Shown piece by piece: positions 1 through 38,727 of a stretch of DNA of 64,000 nucleotides. The DNA is from Cristatella mucedo (Eukaryota > Bryozoa > Phylactolaemata > Cristatellidae), in NCBI GenBank assembly GCA_009760855.2, contig WPIO01000078.1:476001-540000 (forward strand), read 5' to 3'. Position numbers and translations under genes: made by a program. A model generated the notes under the pieces. The model did no database searches. It was not told where the DNA came from and saw only the letters and a program-made list of their open reading frames with translations. Positions within the stretch are counted from its first letter, which is position 1; each line of letters starts with the position of its first letter.

Positions 1-112
1 CACCACTTTTCAGTGGCAATACAAGATCGCCCACTGCAGGACTCAACCCATGACCTGGGTCGTGAAGAGCAAGCACCTTATCTCCCGAGCTAAGACCTAG
101 GGGCACCTCAAG
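1..112 (-). mobile_element. SINE family 1 fragment at window edge
   Basis: CAGTGGCAATACAAGATCGC and GGACTCAACCCATGACCTGG match the body start and head of family 1 in reverse; the 3' end lies left of the window. Confidence 0.65.
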
Positions 113-540
113 CAATCAACTCGAGTCATCAAAGCAGGGAGAAGGCAGGCGGACACACATACTGTAGACATTACGGCTACGAGGCTATACAGGGAACATT
201 TCCCGAGTTCATGCAAGTGCAAAGTCAAAATTAGGTGGATATAAATAGCTACTTATCCATGTTACTAATAAGGCATGGATATATGCATGTAGATTTTTAA
301 GAAATTCAATGAATAAATTATATCATCTACACGATCAGGCTGCTTGATCAATAAGCTCACCCACCATCAGCACAAATTAGGTTTGAGCAAACCAGGCAGT
401 GGAGCAAGCAGGGGGCCAAGTCATAGAGGAGAAATTGCTTCCATAAGTATGCTACCAGACCCATCGTGCGACAGTTTCTATAAGGATCAGATAGATTATG
501 AATGATCAACACATACTAAAATGCAAAAAGAGTGGCTCAC

Positions 541-16030
<15,490 letters not shown>

Positions 16031-16151
16031 CGCACTGCGCTCAAGAGATCACCCCAAGCACGCCTCCACATCACACGTGGGGGCAGCCATACTTCCTCTC
16101 AGAACAGGAAGCACCAAAGAGCTCTTCGAGAAACGTGGGCCGGCTGCCGGC
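16031..16151. promoter_or_regulatory. shared bidirectional promoter between NOL8 and CENP-P start codons
   Basis: Only 121 bp separate the two divergent start codons, so both 5' UTRs and the core promoter must lie here or overlap the coding exons. I see no TATA box. A palindromic E-box (CACGTG) lies at 16074-16079 near the middle, and a related ACGTGG lies close to the CENP-P side. The promoter role is inferred from geometry. Confidence 0.7.
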
Positions 16152-29405
<13,254 letters not shown>

Positions 29406-29975
29406 AAAATGGTGTTTGCTGCTAACCAGAGTTAGCGAGTTTTGAACATGCCTTGAAGCAGGATCAGTCAGCAGCAGCTATGGCGTACCTTTAACTTTCA
29501 ATCTTAAGAGATGTTGTCTTAACTGGCCTCCCCATTATGGAGGGTTCACTGGATGCATCATTGAAGAGGCGATTCTGTTAGTTCGATCGACCGCAATGTA
29601 ACATTAATTAATAATGCTGGCTATCTATGTTCTGCTACTCACGGACTTAAAAAAATACTGTTCTTCAGAGTTTTCTTCAACAGATGTGATGGTTGCTGCG
29701 GCAGAAAATCTATAAATTACTCTGCCTATTGCCTGTGTTACCAGACTTACAGTTACACGTTGAATGACCGAACTGCCATTATTAAGCATGGACAGCTTGG
29801 GCTTGTTTCGTAAAATGCCAATTCCAAGATAAACTCATTTAATTTGGATTCTTGCAAGAGCAGAGAGTTCATGCAGAAAAAATGCAGCCACAACCGAACA
29901 AATAAATCACGCTTTACTTGTTTTATATCGTTCCTGTAGGCCCTTGTATTCCAGGTCAGAATAAATCATTTCAAG
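29406..29975 (+). other. probable 3' UTR of the CENP-P gene
   Basis: Non-coding, AT-richer sequence downstream of the stop codon. AATAAA signals occur at about 29900 and 29961 on the plus strand. No other feature is visible. The UTR end is inferred from these signals. Confidence 0.4.
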
Positions 29976-32014
29976 AAGTGCCTCATAGGCCATCGAGCAG
30001 CTTGGGTCCGATGACTTGACCGATGGCTAAGTGGATCAGCCAATCAGCAGGTAGTAGCTGAGGAGCCACAGCAAATTGAGGTCAAAAGGCACTCGTATTT
30101 CCTCGTTCTGTCGATGAACATAAGCACTCAGGAGTGCTTCCAAGATGCCTAAAATGAGGAGTCCTGATTTAGCTGTTTTGCTGCAAAACGACTCGCTCTG
30201 GCCTGTTTGAATAACACGAACTTTAAGAGCTGTTAAATTCGTTGTATGGGTGAGGCAATTACGGTGAGTGTATAAGACAACATGTATTGCGACTCGATAC
30301 AGGCCTGCTTGATGCTTAGCCACGTGCCGGCTATCGGTCACTACCTCTCGACACAGCAACTCGAGTCTGTCTTCAGACAAATAATTATGGAGACATCACA
30401 CTATATGCTAAGCAGGTTCTTTTTTGAGCAGCATATCTGACACCTCATGCAGACTCACAGCAAAGATATCAGTGGAAAACCCGAAGTTGTTACTAAGGAG
30501 TCTAAGTTGTTACGAAGAAGTCCCACGCCGAGTGTGGAGTCACCCGAAGCCTCGGCGACTCAGGGAGTAATTGTAACTTGTCGAGGGTCGTACATTTAAA
30601 AGCATATTTTAAATTTATGTAAAAGGTTTGTTAAGGCTTATTTCGCAGCCAGGTTTTAGTTTCATAAAAAAAACGAAATGATCTGAAGGTATGAAACTCT
30701 GCAGGGAAGCAATGACAACAAAGAGAATTTCGTATACGATCAAGACCAGTAGGTTTTGCACTTGATCAGTAGAAAGTTCAAAGTATCGAAGTCCTGCAAA
30801 GCAAGGTAGCCCTTGAATAGCTGGCAACTCAGCAGGCTGGCCAGATTTCCAGTAATCAGTGCGAAAGGCAATAAGGTACGCCCGATGGTGGTAGTAGTTC
30901 GGTAAACTCTTACAATGCAGGCTGACCGTTGCTAATATTTTGGTCAGTGCTTCGTGTTGGCTCTTTTCTGTGGATTTTTTCCTCAATGCTAGGTAAATGC
31001 CGCTGTTGGCCCTCCAAAGCGAAGAACGTACAAGAGAGTTACAGTAATGAGGTAGAGCTGTCACTTTGGACAGCCAGGTGATGATTAAGCGGCTATTTGA
31101 GAGAACTTACTGGTGCTATCAGGCCTGGCGACTAGCAAGTACTCAAGACAAAGTTCTTGGAAACTGCTCCCTCGTTAATTACTTTCCATTGAGCTGTTCT
31201 CGCTTTGCTCTACATTTAAGCACTAAAAGTGCACTGGCCATATTTACCCTTGCAAAAGACAGGCTTGCAGAAATCGAAGCGGCCTGGATCATCCAATTCG
31301 GCAGGCTGCTGACTGCCGTAGCGGCAGACGTCGTTTGCCCCATTGCTGCTGCGGCTGCTGCCGTGACTGTGACTGTGGGCCTCTTGGCTGTAAAATAAAT
31401 AATAGCGAACGTTGGAGTCGAGTGATTAGGGCTGCAATACTTGAACTGCTGTTTTAGAAGCAGAGATGTTGCGTGCCCCGTTGCGTTCCCGTGCAACATT
31501 TTTATCCGTCAGTGAAACTACAAAAACTAAGTAGGTGTTACGTAGAAGAGTTTTCTATTTCGCACTCAGCCTACGTGACTTTCTGTACGAGTGAACCAAG
31601 CAGCTCTAGCAGCATAAAGGCGATTAGGCTGAAGCGGGGAATTATTTAGGTCAAAATGTATGGTAAAAGTGCCGATAGATCCTGCATACATGCCTATGAG
31701 TGTCATATGATTAATTATATCTCAAGATCCTGAATGAAGCATACAGCACGCGCCCAAAACCCAATTTGTTGCTGGTAGTTTCATGATCTATCTTAATATA
31801 TCGTTGAGTTTTTTTATTTTGTTTATTGCATGCGAGCATTATCTTGAGTTCACTTCATGCTGGGCGAAGTGGGGTACCAGCGTCCGTATGATAACTCGCA
31901 TCGCTAAGATCATCAACTGATATTGTGCACTGCCGGCAGGGCAGTAAGGCGCTGCTGCAGTCAGGCTCGAGCTCCCGTGCTCCCGTGGACCCGCCTGTCC
32001 GTCGACAAACTTAC
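29976..32014. other. region without a recognised gene; two unexplained minus-strand frames
   Basis: Two minus-strand frames occur: 30036-30380, and 30615-31064 (149 codons). Each has one hydrophobic stretch (NLLVLIVYEILFVVIASL in the longer). A good acceptor (TATTTATTTTACAG at about 31400) precedes an open minus-strand stretch to about 31250 that could be a further exon of the Ig gene, but its frame could not be settled. Nothing here matches a known family. Confidence 0.3.
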
Positions 32015-32323
32015 GCTGTATGGTCAACGTAGATGTGACCGAGTTTGGGGAAATCTTATGGTTGGTCACACTGCACGTGATCTTCGTTCCGTTCCAGCCC
32101 ACAGTGGCTCCGAATGTTGCAGCCACATAACTTAAGCCCAGCGGCATGAATGTCGTGATGTTGGCAGGAGCCTTTGTCACGTAGTTAAAGACACATCCGC
32201 TACAGTTGGCAACGATTTTGAGGTCACCTGGCGGCTTTGCGTAAGTGGTACAGTTGATGACCCCTTGGCTACCGTCGTTGAATACCAGCTGCTGCATCGT
32301 GAAGGACGGGCTTTTCGGAAGCA
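32015..32323 (-). CDS. Ig-like domain exon 2 (103 codons)
   Basis: Acceptor CGTTTATAG, donor CAGC|GTAAGT, phase 1 to 1. It encodes VLPKSPSFTMQQLVFNDGSQ, INCTTYAKPP, ANCSGCVFNYV, and KITCSVTNHKISPNSVTSTL. The INC...ITC cysteines fit the Ig fold; the LTIQ end is the usual last strand. Four N-glycosylation sequons (NCT, NCS, NIT, NGT) are present. Confidence 0.73.
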
Positions 32324-35300
32324 CTATAAACGAAGTACGTCGCGTGCGCCTGAGGCGGTTGAATTCAACTGCGGATCATATTATTTGATTTGAGCATTAC
32401 AATGTGTGACCCATTCGTAACAGCATTCAAGAAGAACTCTTTCAAGTTCCAACTCAGACCAATCATTATTTATTACTACCATTTACCACAGGTAAGGTAT
32501 AGGTGGAGGGGAAGCGAACAAAGAGTGGTTCGAAGCAGAAACTTGGCCGAGGAACTCCCCGCAAAAACCCCAGAAGCCTCATAGACTCTCGAAGGCGGCT
32601 CCCAGGGATGGGCAGGCTTACAGAGCGGCTGTCTCGTTTTTAAGTAGATTAAAAAAGTTGATAGAGCGACGCGCCTCCGCCTCAAAAGTAAAGGGTCGGT
32701 CTCCAGAGGAGGCTATCATTTTGCAAATGTGATTAGTTAATTGTTTGCTTCCTTTAAAGCAAATGTTAAGTGCCTATAAAGAGATGAACTTCTCTGAGGG
32801 CGCTATAACAAATGTATTACTATTATTAAGAGCTGCTTGGCGGGAAATAATTTTTAGACAGAATTAAAGAGGCCTGTTATCTGGCTGTCCGTCGGCACGA
32901 AGCATCCTGCTCTGAAAATGGGGTACCAATTTCTTTTAGACGTATCTAAAGATCTCAGAGCTGCCTGCCTTAGTTTGATGTTCGTTCACCATTTGTGGCA
33001 AACGAAGATTCAACACCACTTCCAAGAGACTGTACCATTTTTTTGAAGAGGCTAGCACACGATCTATATAGGTGGGCTAAAGAGATTTGCCAAGCAGGGG
33101 GCCTTCGATGCAAAGCTTCATAATCTGCAGGGGAAGGATGCAAAGCTTCATAATCTGCATAGTCCAAAGGAGGAGAGTTAAAAAGCCCTCCATGTCGCCC
33201 TTTCAGGCCACTAGTTTCGAGTGCTCTCCTAGGGAGGGATGATAAAATCTATCTATAGCCTTCCATCTACTGATTTATTCGGACATTTCACCTAAAAAAT
33301 AAGCTCTGTTCGCCGCTAACCAGGAAAGACCTTTAGGTGTTTAAGGTAGAAGCAAGCCGTCTGGGGGAATCTTATGATTATGCGATCGTGCATTTTCCGA
33401 TTGCTCTAGCTTCGATTGCTCTAGCTTCGATTGCTCTAGCTCCGATTGCTCTAGCTCCGATTGCTCTAGCTCCGATTGCTCTAGCTTCGATTGCTCTAGC
33501 TTCGATTGCTCTAGCTTCGATTGCTCTAGCTCCGATTGCTCTAGCTTCGATTGCTCTAGCTCCGATTGCTCTAGCTTCGATTGCTCTAGCTTCGATTGCT
33601 CTAGCTTCGATTGCTCTAGCTTCGATTGCTCTAGCTTCGATTGCTCTAGCTTCGATTGCTCTAGCTTCGATTGCTCTAGCTCCGATTGCTCTAGCTTCGA
33701 TTGCTCTGCGAATCAATATATCTTCTCACTAAGCAGCAACAGCCCTTTGTTTAGCCGCAGCTTCTTGCAAACGACAGATTTCGTTAACAAGAATTCACTC
33801 AGGAAACTCTTAGCACAATTAGTTGGTAAAATCACCGTAAGTGCGTCGCCCTTCAGGAATCAGAGGCGAAAAAATTTTGCACATTGTCGACCTCTGCCCA
33901 AAATAATAATCAAGTTCTCCCCATTTCGCCTGCTCTCCGAACTCCCTGGCCCTTTTATTAGATTATCCTTCGAGTATCTTTTGAAGACCGGCCTTTCTCG
34001 TACACATTTCCACGCGTCGTACACATTTCCTGGATTGTGGGTGGGGCTGCTGCTGCCTTTTCTCTTCGGCACCTATCTCCCCAGCCAAAGCATAAACCGT
34101 TGTGCACCGGTCACCGTTGTGCACCGCATAGCAACAGTTAGCTGCAAAGGCAGCAGCAGCGGCAGCAGGTGCGGCAGATTCGGTGCTGCAGGAGAGCATT
34201 CGCAGGCTCGGCCCCTAACCGTAAACAACGAACGGCCAGTACTGGCCGTCGGTTGCGGTCAACGTCGAAGAGCCGTTCGAGTATGAAGCCGCGCACCGGT
34301 AGTACCCGTCGGGCAATGCGACGGTGGCGGCAGAAAAGTAGAACGTCACGTCCGCGGAGGAGACGCCAGACGCCGCAGAGCGGCAGCTGGGCAGCGAGTG
34401 GTTGAAGTCGATGTTCCGCTCGAAGCCGGCGTAGGCCATCAGCGAGTCGGTCGCGTTGCCGCCGCGAGGTCTGCACAGCAACACGGCGAAGCCGGATGAG
34501 TTCACCAGCGACACCGAGTTCGCCGTCGCCGAGGCAGCACCCGCGACGCGGCAGGTCACAAAAAACGGCAGGCCCGAGTAGGCGGCCGCTGGTACGATCG
34601 ACGAAATGACGACTGGTCCTACAACATGCATATAACATACAACATACAATAGTGGGTGACATGCAGCGACGAGCATGCAGCGGCCGCCGCGGGCTCAGAC
34701 TCGCCGCTGAGAGAAAGAATGACTCTCGCGAAGTGTACTCCTTCACCCTCAGTACTCGTTCGCCGTTCCGTCCGCCAAGCCGCTACCCGAACCGCCAAGC
34801 CGCAAAACAGACGAGGCTGGTGAGAGAGGCGCTCTCGTTAGATGGGGGGGGGGTAGGGCGTTGGCAGCGGACAGCAACGAAATTGTCACAGCTGAGATTC
34901 GTATCCAGGACTTAGGCGCCTCACCTCCCCTCGCGACGCTTGAGCTACTGCAATGGCGACTCAGCTGAGGCACATTATGTGAGTGCAACGTGCATGACTA
35001 AGGAAAGGGCTGAAACGCGTACCACTTTGTAATTTTACATGGTCACTGTCTTCCCTTCTTTTTGGTTCACTGTCGTCTAAGTTCATATTTCTATCTGTCT
35101 TCTTATTTGCTCGAGTCAAACGCAAGGGCAGAAATTATGCGTGCCCTGCCGGTGCTGCTACGCGCGAGGCCGCAGGCAGAAACAGTTTCAGTTTGAATTA
35201 TGCCGCTACCTCAGCAAGGCTACTAGTCTTTCACTTGCTTCTCTCATTTTCTTCTAAGAGTTGGTGCTGCGGTCGTACCGAGTTCGATTTCGAGGTCAAA

Positions 35301-36761
35301 CGATGCCGGTGATCGATTAAAAAAGGTAAGATAATCATTTGTATAGCTGCAGAAGAGCCTTAACGGCTACCACTACCACTTGCAGTGGGCAGTAACGGAT
35401 TGCCCGCTTCAGGAATCAAACCGTGGTCGCAAAGTTCGAGCGCCAAAGACCAACACACGAAAGAAAGATCAAGACGACGATCAAGACGAGATCTTGCACG
35501 AAAGATCAAGACGACGAAGGTATACCTGGCGGCGGTGCTGAACTGCAACTACCGACCTGCTGATAGCCGAAGGTGAACGCCAGGCCTGGACAAGTCTACA
35601 ATTATGCTGGACAGCTAGCGGCCTGGTTACGCAGCCGGAGTGAGGAGACGATACTCAGTTGTATTTGTCATTTAAACGGTCGGAATCTGCTGCAGCAACT
35701 GAGAAACTGAACGCTTGCCTTGCCGATATTCGATCCTGGATGTCGGAAAACTTCCTGAAATTAAATGACAATAAAACCGAACTGCTGCTCATAGGACACC
35801 CTACGCGTGTGGCTGGATTAAAAGGCTTTGCTCTTCTAATAGGTGATGCTATTGTGCGACCTTCACCACGTGCTCGTAATCTAGGTGACGTGTTCGACAG
35901 CTGCCTCAATTTCAAAAGCTTCATTCAAAAGACTGCCTCTACAGCTAGCCATCACATCCAATCCCTATCCAAGATTAGGAGCTGTCTCCCACAGTGGCTT
36001 GTACAAAATTTAACTAGCTTTTTAGTTCTGTCTCGGCTTGATTATTGTAATTCCTTTTTGGCTGGGCTGCCAAAGAAAGCTATTAGGCCACTACAGCGGA
36101 CTATGAATATGGCTGCAAGGCTGATCTTCAAGTCCCAGCGGTTTGAGCACGTGTCACCTTTGCTGAAAGAGCTAGGATGGTTGCCGGTTGAGCAAAGTAT
36201 ACAGAGCAAAGTTCTTACGCTGACCCACAAGGCCCGCCACGGCTTGGCTCCTTCATACCAAGCTGAACTGCTGCATCAGTTTCAGCCTGTTTGTGCCCTC
36301 AGGTCCTGTGTGGACAATAAATTAGCTGTCCCATTCCTCCGCTTAAAGACAGTTGGCGACAGAAGCTTTAGCTCTGCAGGTCCTAGACTGTGGAACTCGC
36401 CTCCACAATTCTTACGCAACGACAACTACTCTCCAACTGCCGACTATGGCACATCTTTTTCAGCGGTCCTGAGCTGCTACTTCTATGCTACTCACTACCT
36501 CAACTGCTCTCCTGACTCTGCTATGTTTCCCACTTTCTCTTTGTTGCGTGAGACGAAGTCTGTTGGCTACCGAATGCGTACCGAAAGCCGCTTAGGCTGT
36601 GAGTTCGCTATACAAAACTCTCCTGCGTAACACCCACATGGTCTTTATGACTTTGTGGAGTTACTGACGGAGATACATTACATTACATCGTGAATGTTAC
36701 TGACGGAGTTAATGACGGAGATACAGGGACCCTGGCTGGAGACCCAATCCGAGAAGAATCC

Positions 36762-36810
<49 letters not shown>

Positions 36811-36814
36811 ACAC

Positions 36815-36858
<44 letters not shown>

Positions 36859-38150
36859 GGTGCTTAATTAGAATTCTTTGAAGCAAACTTCTTGCAAAGT
36901 TTCAGATGAGACCGAGGATCTTGCTCTGCCCCATCTGCCTCCCCCCCCCCAGCCGAACTTGGCTGGGTCCGATGTAAAGGCTCGCTCACCTGCGCCCGCA
37001 GAAGTGCTCTGTTTGCTGACGGCCGAAGTCGGATTGCCGCGATCCATCGTCGAACGAGCAGCGGTGCCATTGCCTGACATCGCGACGGTCTGGTGCGTTT
37101 GCCCCAGATCGCTCCGAGCAGCAGCAGCCGGCTGCGGGTCAGTCAGCGGGGGCGCCGAACCTCGAGCCGCCGACATATTTGTTGCAGCCGCCGCCGCCGA
37201 AACGCGGTCGGGCGGTACCGCTCTCGCGGTCGGTGCAAACGCTGACTCGCTGGCTTTCGACGCCTTCGGCGCTTCGGAGCTCAGAGGCCGAGTTGGCTCC
37301 GATTCTCGAGAATTCGCCGCCCCGACGTAGCTTCCGTTAGCAGCCGACGCGATGCCGCCCGCCGAGGTCCGGTTAGCGTCTGCGCGCGGCTGCAGAGCGA
37401 CGGTTGAGCTCCTGCCTCTGTCCGACGTGACTGCGGAGGTGCCGACGAGGAGAGGCGACGACGACGACGGCGGCCGCGACGATGGCCGCTGCGCCGTGGT
37501 AGTAAAGCCGCCGGCGGCGGCGTTTGCGCGGGTCGTCGGCGCCGACGGGCGGGTCGTCGGCGCCGACGGGCGGGTCGTCGGCGCCGACGGGCGGGTCGTC
37601 GGCGCCGACGGGCGGGTCGTCGGCGCCGACGGGCGGGTCGTCGGCGCCGACGGGCGGGTCGTCGGCGCCGACGGGCGGGTCGTCGGCGCCGACGGGCGGG
37701 TCGTCGGCGCCGACGGGCGGGTCGTCGGCGCCGACGGGCGGGTCGTCGTCGGCGCGGACGGGCGGGTCGTCGGGGCCGACGGGCGGGTCGTCGGCGCCGA
37801 CGGGCGGGTCGTCGGCGCCGACGGGCGGGTCGTCGGCGCCGACGGGCGGGTCGTCGGCGCCGACGGGCGGGTCGTCGGCGCCGACGGGCGGGTCGTCGGC
37901 GCCGACGGGCGGGTCGTCGGCGCCGACGGGCGGGTCGTCGGCGCCGACGGGCGGGTCGTCGGCGCCGACGGGCGGGTCGTCGGCGCCGACGGGCGGGTCG
38001 TCGGCGCCGACGGGCGGGTCGTCGGAGATGTAATCGAGCCGGCCACGAGGGCGCTGACCTTCGCCGTGGTGTTCGCACTTTGTGCGGCCGCCGTAGTCCA
38101 GCAGCACGCTAGAGTCAGCGAAGCAGTCAACGCGGCCAGGAAGCCTCGCT
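32015..38150 (-). CDS. mucin-stalk, double Ig-like surface protein, partial
   Basis: Three exons on the minus strand join in phase 1: about 38150-36990, 34618-34220 and 32323-32015. The first carries a signal-peptide core (GFLAALTASLTLACC, then AAAQS), about 24 copies of TTRPSAP, then roughly 200 Ser/Thr/Ala/Pro-rich residues with N-glycosylation sites. The second and third each encode one Ig-like domain. The predicted product is a heavily O-glycosylated extracellular protein. It could be an adhesion, receptor or recognition molecule; no specific family is recognised. The initiator Met must lie on an upstream exon, since an in-frame TAG sits just before the signal core. No transmembrane, GPI or stop-codon exon was found, so secreted and membrane forms are both possible. 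Confidence 0.7.
32762..32828 (+). mobile_element. LINE A-like 3' end fragment
   Basis: GTGCCTATAAAGAGATGAAC, TTCTCTGAGGGCGCTATAAC, then ATT units. Between the two Ig exons. Confidence 0.6.
33396..33712. repeat. 15-bp minisatellite in the intron between Ig exons, about 21 units
   Basis: Tandem unit TYCGATTGCTCTAGC, where Y is T or C and nearly all other positions are invariant. It lies between the two Ig exons. Open frames across it on both strands (ASIAL/APIAL and EARAI/GARAI) are by-products of the repeat. Confidence 0.97.
34220..34618 (-). CDS. Ig-like domain exon 1 (133 codons)
   Basis: Acceptor GCATGTTGTAG, donor TACG|GTTAGG, phase 1 to 1. It starts GPVVISSIVPAAAYSGLPFF-VTC and ends LPDGYYRCAASYSNGSS...YWPFVVY. 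The VTC and YYRC cysteines are the typical Ig disulphide pair. Two further cysteines (LLCRP, PSCRS) may form a second bond. Sequons: NSS, NAT, NHS and NGS. Confidence 0.75.
35338..35440 (-). mobile_element. SINE family 1 fragment
   Basis: TTTGTATAGCTGCAGAAGAG, CTTGCAGTGGGCAGTAACGG and AGGAATCAAACCGTGGTCGC match family 1 in reverse, with a decayed head. Confidence 0.65.
35640..36690 (+). mobile_element. LINE family B (CR1/L2-like), best preserved copy, RT C-terminal half
   Basis: A 323-codon open frame from 35659 to 36630 contains SENFLKLNDNKTELLLIGHP, ARNLGDVFDS, LSRLDYCNSFLAGLPKKAIR, GWLPVEQSIQSKVLTLTHKA and SSAGPRLWNSPPQFLR, the C-terminal part of a jockey-superfamily RT. The YADD active site is not included (5' truncated). 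It ends GTTACTGACGGAGATACATT followed by ACATT units and a second partial end copy. The frame is intact, so this insertion is young. Confidence 0.88.
36764..36861. repeat. (CA)n(TA)n compound microsatellite
   Basis: CA repeats turning into TATATA, about 100 bp downstream of the 3' end of the intact family B LINE. Confidence 0.97.
36990..38150 (-). CDS. signal peptide and mucin-like repeat exon
   Basis: The exon begins near 38150, where the acceptor is uncertain (TAG at about 38163 or CAG at about 38151). It ends GCAG|GTGAGC at 36990 in phase 1. A hydrophobic core GFLAALTASLTLACCW is followed by AAAQS, a plausible cleavage site. Then come about 24 TTRPSAP repeats, which are ideal O-glycosylation substrate. 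The following part is rich in S, T, A and P and has sequons NRT, NGS, NMS and NGT. Thr/Pro content outside the array and the phase match to the Ig exon support this reading frame over the two other open minus-strand frames. Confidence 0.68.
37530..38030. repeat. 21-bp GC-rich coding minisatellite, about 24 units
   Basis: Nearly perfect direct repeats of GGGCGGGTCGTCGGCGCCGAC. One locally altered pair near 37740-37785 carries an extra GTC and a GGGGCCGAC variant. Read on the minus strand each unit gives TTRPSAP. Because the unit is a multiple of three and stop-free, long open frames appear in several other frames on both strands; these are artefacts. Confidence 0.97.
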
Positions 38151-38227
38151 TCTGCGTCGCCCACTACGACGCAGAAGCGCGATCGCTTTTTTCGCTCAGG
38201 TAGCACCAGCGTACGCGGCGGCCATCG

Positions 38228-38670
38228 CGGCCTGGCAAACAGACGCGAGGAGAGACTTCTGAAGAGTCTTAGAGGCAGAAGCGAGAGCGGCAGACATGTC
38301 CATGGGCTCTGGGCCACATTGGCCGAGCAAGCATCCGGTACGGACTGAGAGGAACCCTCTCCTCCCGGCATGCTAAGATTCAAGGCCAGGTTACATCGTG
38401 AATTAAATAAGTAATAATTAATAAATAAATAATAAATATAAATAAATAATTAAGTAAATGAATTATATATATATATATATATATATACATCGTCACAGGG
38501 ATTTTCTGGTGCCAACAGACGGATTTCGGGGCAGCCGTTTGAGCGTGCTTTTTTGAAAGCGAAAACATCAAGTCCGGGCACCTAAGCACCTGAATAGCGG
38601 CACCGAACCCCAGGTCTTAGCCACGGGGTTAGGTGCTCGCATTGCTATACCGAGGTCGTGGGGTTCAAGC
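38228..38670 (+). repeat. dispersed repeat R, copy 2, interrupted by AT-rich insert
   Basis: Same sequence as 27870-28235, split at 38397-38488 by an AT-rich insert. It lies immediately upstream (5' on the minus strand) of the mucin exon. Confidence 0.85.
38398..38488. mobile_element. AT-rich insertion with duplicated ACATCGT
   Basis: Copy 1 of repeat R reads GGTTACATCGTCACAGGG. Copy 2 reads GGTTACATCGT, then about 85 bp of AATTAAATAAGTAATAATT... and (AT)n, then ACATCGTCACAGGG. The direct repeat of ACATCGT is as expected for a target-site duplication around a retrotransposon tail. No coding or tRNA part is included. Confidence 0.7.
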
Positions 38671-38671
38671 A

Positions 38672-38727
38672 GAGCCCCTCCTTCTTCGGAGTCTTCGGAG
38701 ACTCGAACTCCGAAGAAGGAGGGGCTC
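38672..38727. repeat. perfect 21-bp inverted repeat (hairpin)
   Basis: Left arm 38672-38692 (GAGCCCCTCCTTCTTCGGAG T) is perfectly complementary to 38707-38727 with a 14-base loop. It sits just upstream of the mucin gene's visible part. Confidence 0.9.

Noticed and set aside
33337-33732. Possible CRISPR-like array or repetitive protein at the 15-bp repeat
   Set aside because: Units are directly adjacent with no spacers, and the locus is in a eukaryotic intron.
37352-38203. Plus-strand 283-codon frame (repeated GADGRVV) and other frames over the 21-bp repeat
   Set aside because: The repeat unit is a multiple of three, so several frames are open; only the minus-strand TTRPSAP frame connects by phase to the Ig exon.
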